Below, piece after piece: positions 5,296-5,608 of a stretch of DNA of 5,608 nt. Below the pieces are notes generated by a model. The model did not search any database and was not told the DNA's origin. It was given only the letters and a program-made list of their open reading frames with translations. The position numbers were made by a program, and so were the translations under genes. This DNA is from Streptomyces sp. NRRL WC-3549 (lineage in GTDB: Bacteria > Actinomycetota > Actinomycetes > Streptomycetales > Streptomycetaceae): the NCBI RefSeq assembly GCF_000721935.1, contig NZ_JOCS01001734.1, positions 1-5,608 of the forward strand, read 5' to 3'. The first letter of the stretch is position 1. Each line of letters begins with the position of its first letter.

Positions 5296-5608
5296 CGAGA
5301 CGGGCCGCGGGGGCGGCGGCTCGGCCCTCCTGGACGAGGCGTCCGGGACCGCGTACACCGAGGGCGACCCGATCCTCCAGGTACGCGGCCTGGTCAAGCA
5401 CTACCCGCTCACCCAGGGCATCCTCTTCAAGAAGCAGATCGGCGCGGTGAAGGCCGTCGACGGCGTCGACTTCGACCTCGCGGCGGGTGAGACGCTCGGC
5501 ATCGTGGGGGAGTCCGGCTGCGGCAAGTCGACCGTCGCCAAGATGCTGGTACACCTGGAGCCGCCGACCGAAGGCGCCATCCTGTACAAGGGCGAGGACG
5601 TCACGAAG
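5285..5608 (+). CDS. Peptide ABC transporter ATP-binding protein, OppF/DppF type (5' part only)
   Basis: The frame opens at ATG 5285 and runs off the right edge after 108 codons, so about the first third of the protein is visible. It would be the second motor subunit, pairing with the OppD-type ATPase. Residues 1-28 are an acidic, Gly-rich extension not needed for the fold. The ATPase domain starts at PILQVRGLVKHYPL (29-42), followed by TQGILFKKQIGAVKAVDGV (43-61), the insertion with an aromatic and lysines that marks F-type members. Walker A is GESGCGKS (75-82, Lys81), then TVAKMLVHLEPPTEGAI. The Q-loop, signature, Walker B and C-terminal domain lie outside the window. The start is supported by AAGGAG 7 bases upstream; the gene overlaps the previous one by 11 bases (ATGCACGCTGA). 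The 1-522 fragment is not the rest of this gene: it lies upstream and belongs to another copy. Confidence 0.94.
   Translation, partial: MHADETGRGGGGSALLDEASGTAYTEGDPILQVRGLVKHYPLTQGILFKKQIGAVKAVDGVDFDLAAGETLGIVGESGCGKSTVAKMLVHLEPPTEGAILYKGEDVTK

Noticed and set aside
2300..5397. Three long minus-strand open frames (2300-3553, 3240-4385, 4255-5397)
   Set aside because: Each lies opposite strongly supported transporter genes, has low-complexity Gly/Asp/Arg/His-rich translation and no recognisable family; typical GC-rich antisense artefacts.
1..5608. tRNA, rRNA, CRISPR array, insertion sequence or phage features
   Set aside because: No repeated spacer pattern, transposase-like protein, tRNA-like fold or rRNA-like stretch was seen; the space is almost fully taken by the transporter genes.

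Overview
The DNA is very GC-rich and nearly every codon in the real genes ends in G or C. The proteins are typical of high-GC Gram-positive bacteria: a lipoprotein with a short signal and a Gly/Asp-rich linker, and permeases with actinobacterial-style cysteine-bearing loops. The best guess is a Streptomyces or a close relative; species cannot be told from the window.

Layout, all on the + strand: (1) 1-522, the 3' end of an OppF/DppF-type ATPase gene whose 5' part lies off the left edge. (2) 523-678, an intergenic region with a strong 14-bp hairpin (likely terminator), then a strikingly AT-richer patch holding an inverted repeat, a possible 12-codon leader ORF with its own Shine-Dalgarno, and the ribosome binding site of the next gene. 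(3) 679-2307, a family 5 oligopeptide-binding lipoprotein. (4) 2308-2404, a spacer with a perfect 23-bp inverted repeat followed by a C-rich run. (5) 2405-3328 and 3321-4304, two permeases (OppB/DppB and OppC/DppC types) overlapping by 8 bases. (6) 4318-5295 and 5285-5608, two ATPases (OppD/DppD type complete, OppF/DppF type cut by the right edge) overlapping by 11 bases.

Together genes 3 to 6 form one complete ABC peptide importer in the order binding protein, permease B, permease C, ATPase D, ATPase F. The lipoprotein captures peptides outside the membrane, the two permeases form the channel, and the two ATPases power it. Because the gene just upstream is itself an F-type ATPase end, two peptide importers probably sit in tandem. 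From memory this resembles the bldK cluster of Streptomyces coelicolor (SCO5112-5116) followed by a second peptide importer (SCO5117-5121), but that identity is only a hypothesis here.

The protein content is ordinary. The parts worth a second look are the two non-coding stretches: the leader region ahead of the lipoprotein gene, where an 8-base stretch is complementary to the lipoprotein start codon region, and the large hairpin between the lipoprotein and permease genes, which probably sets the binding protein to a higher level than the rest.
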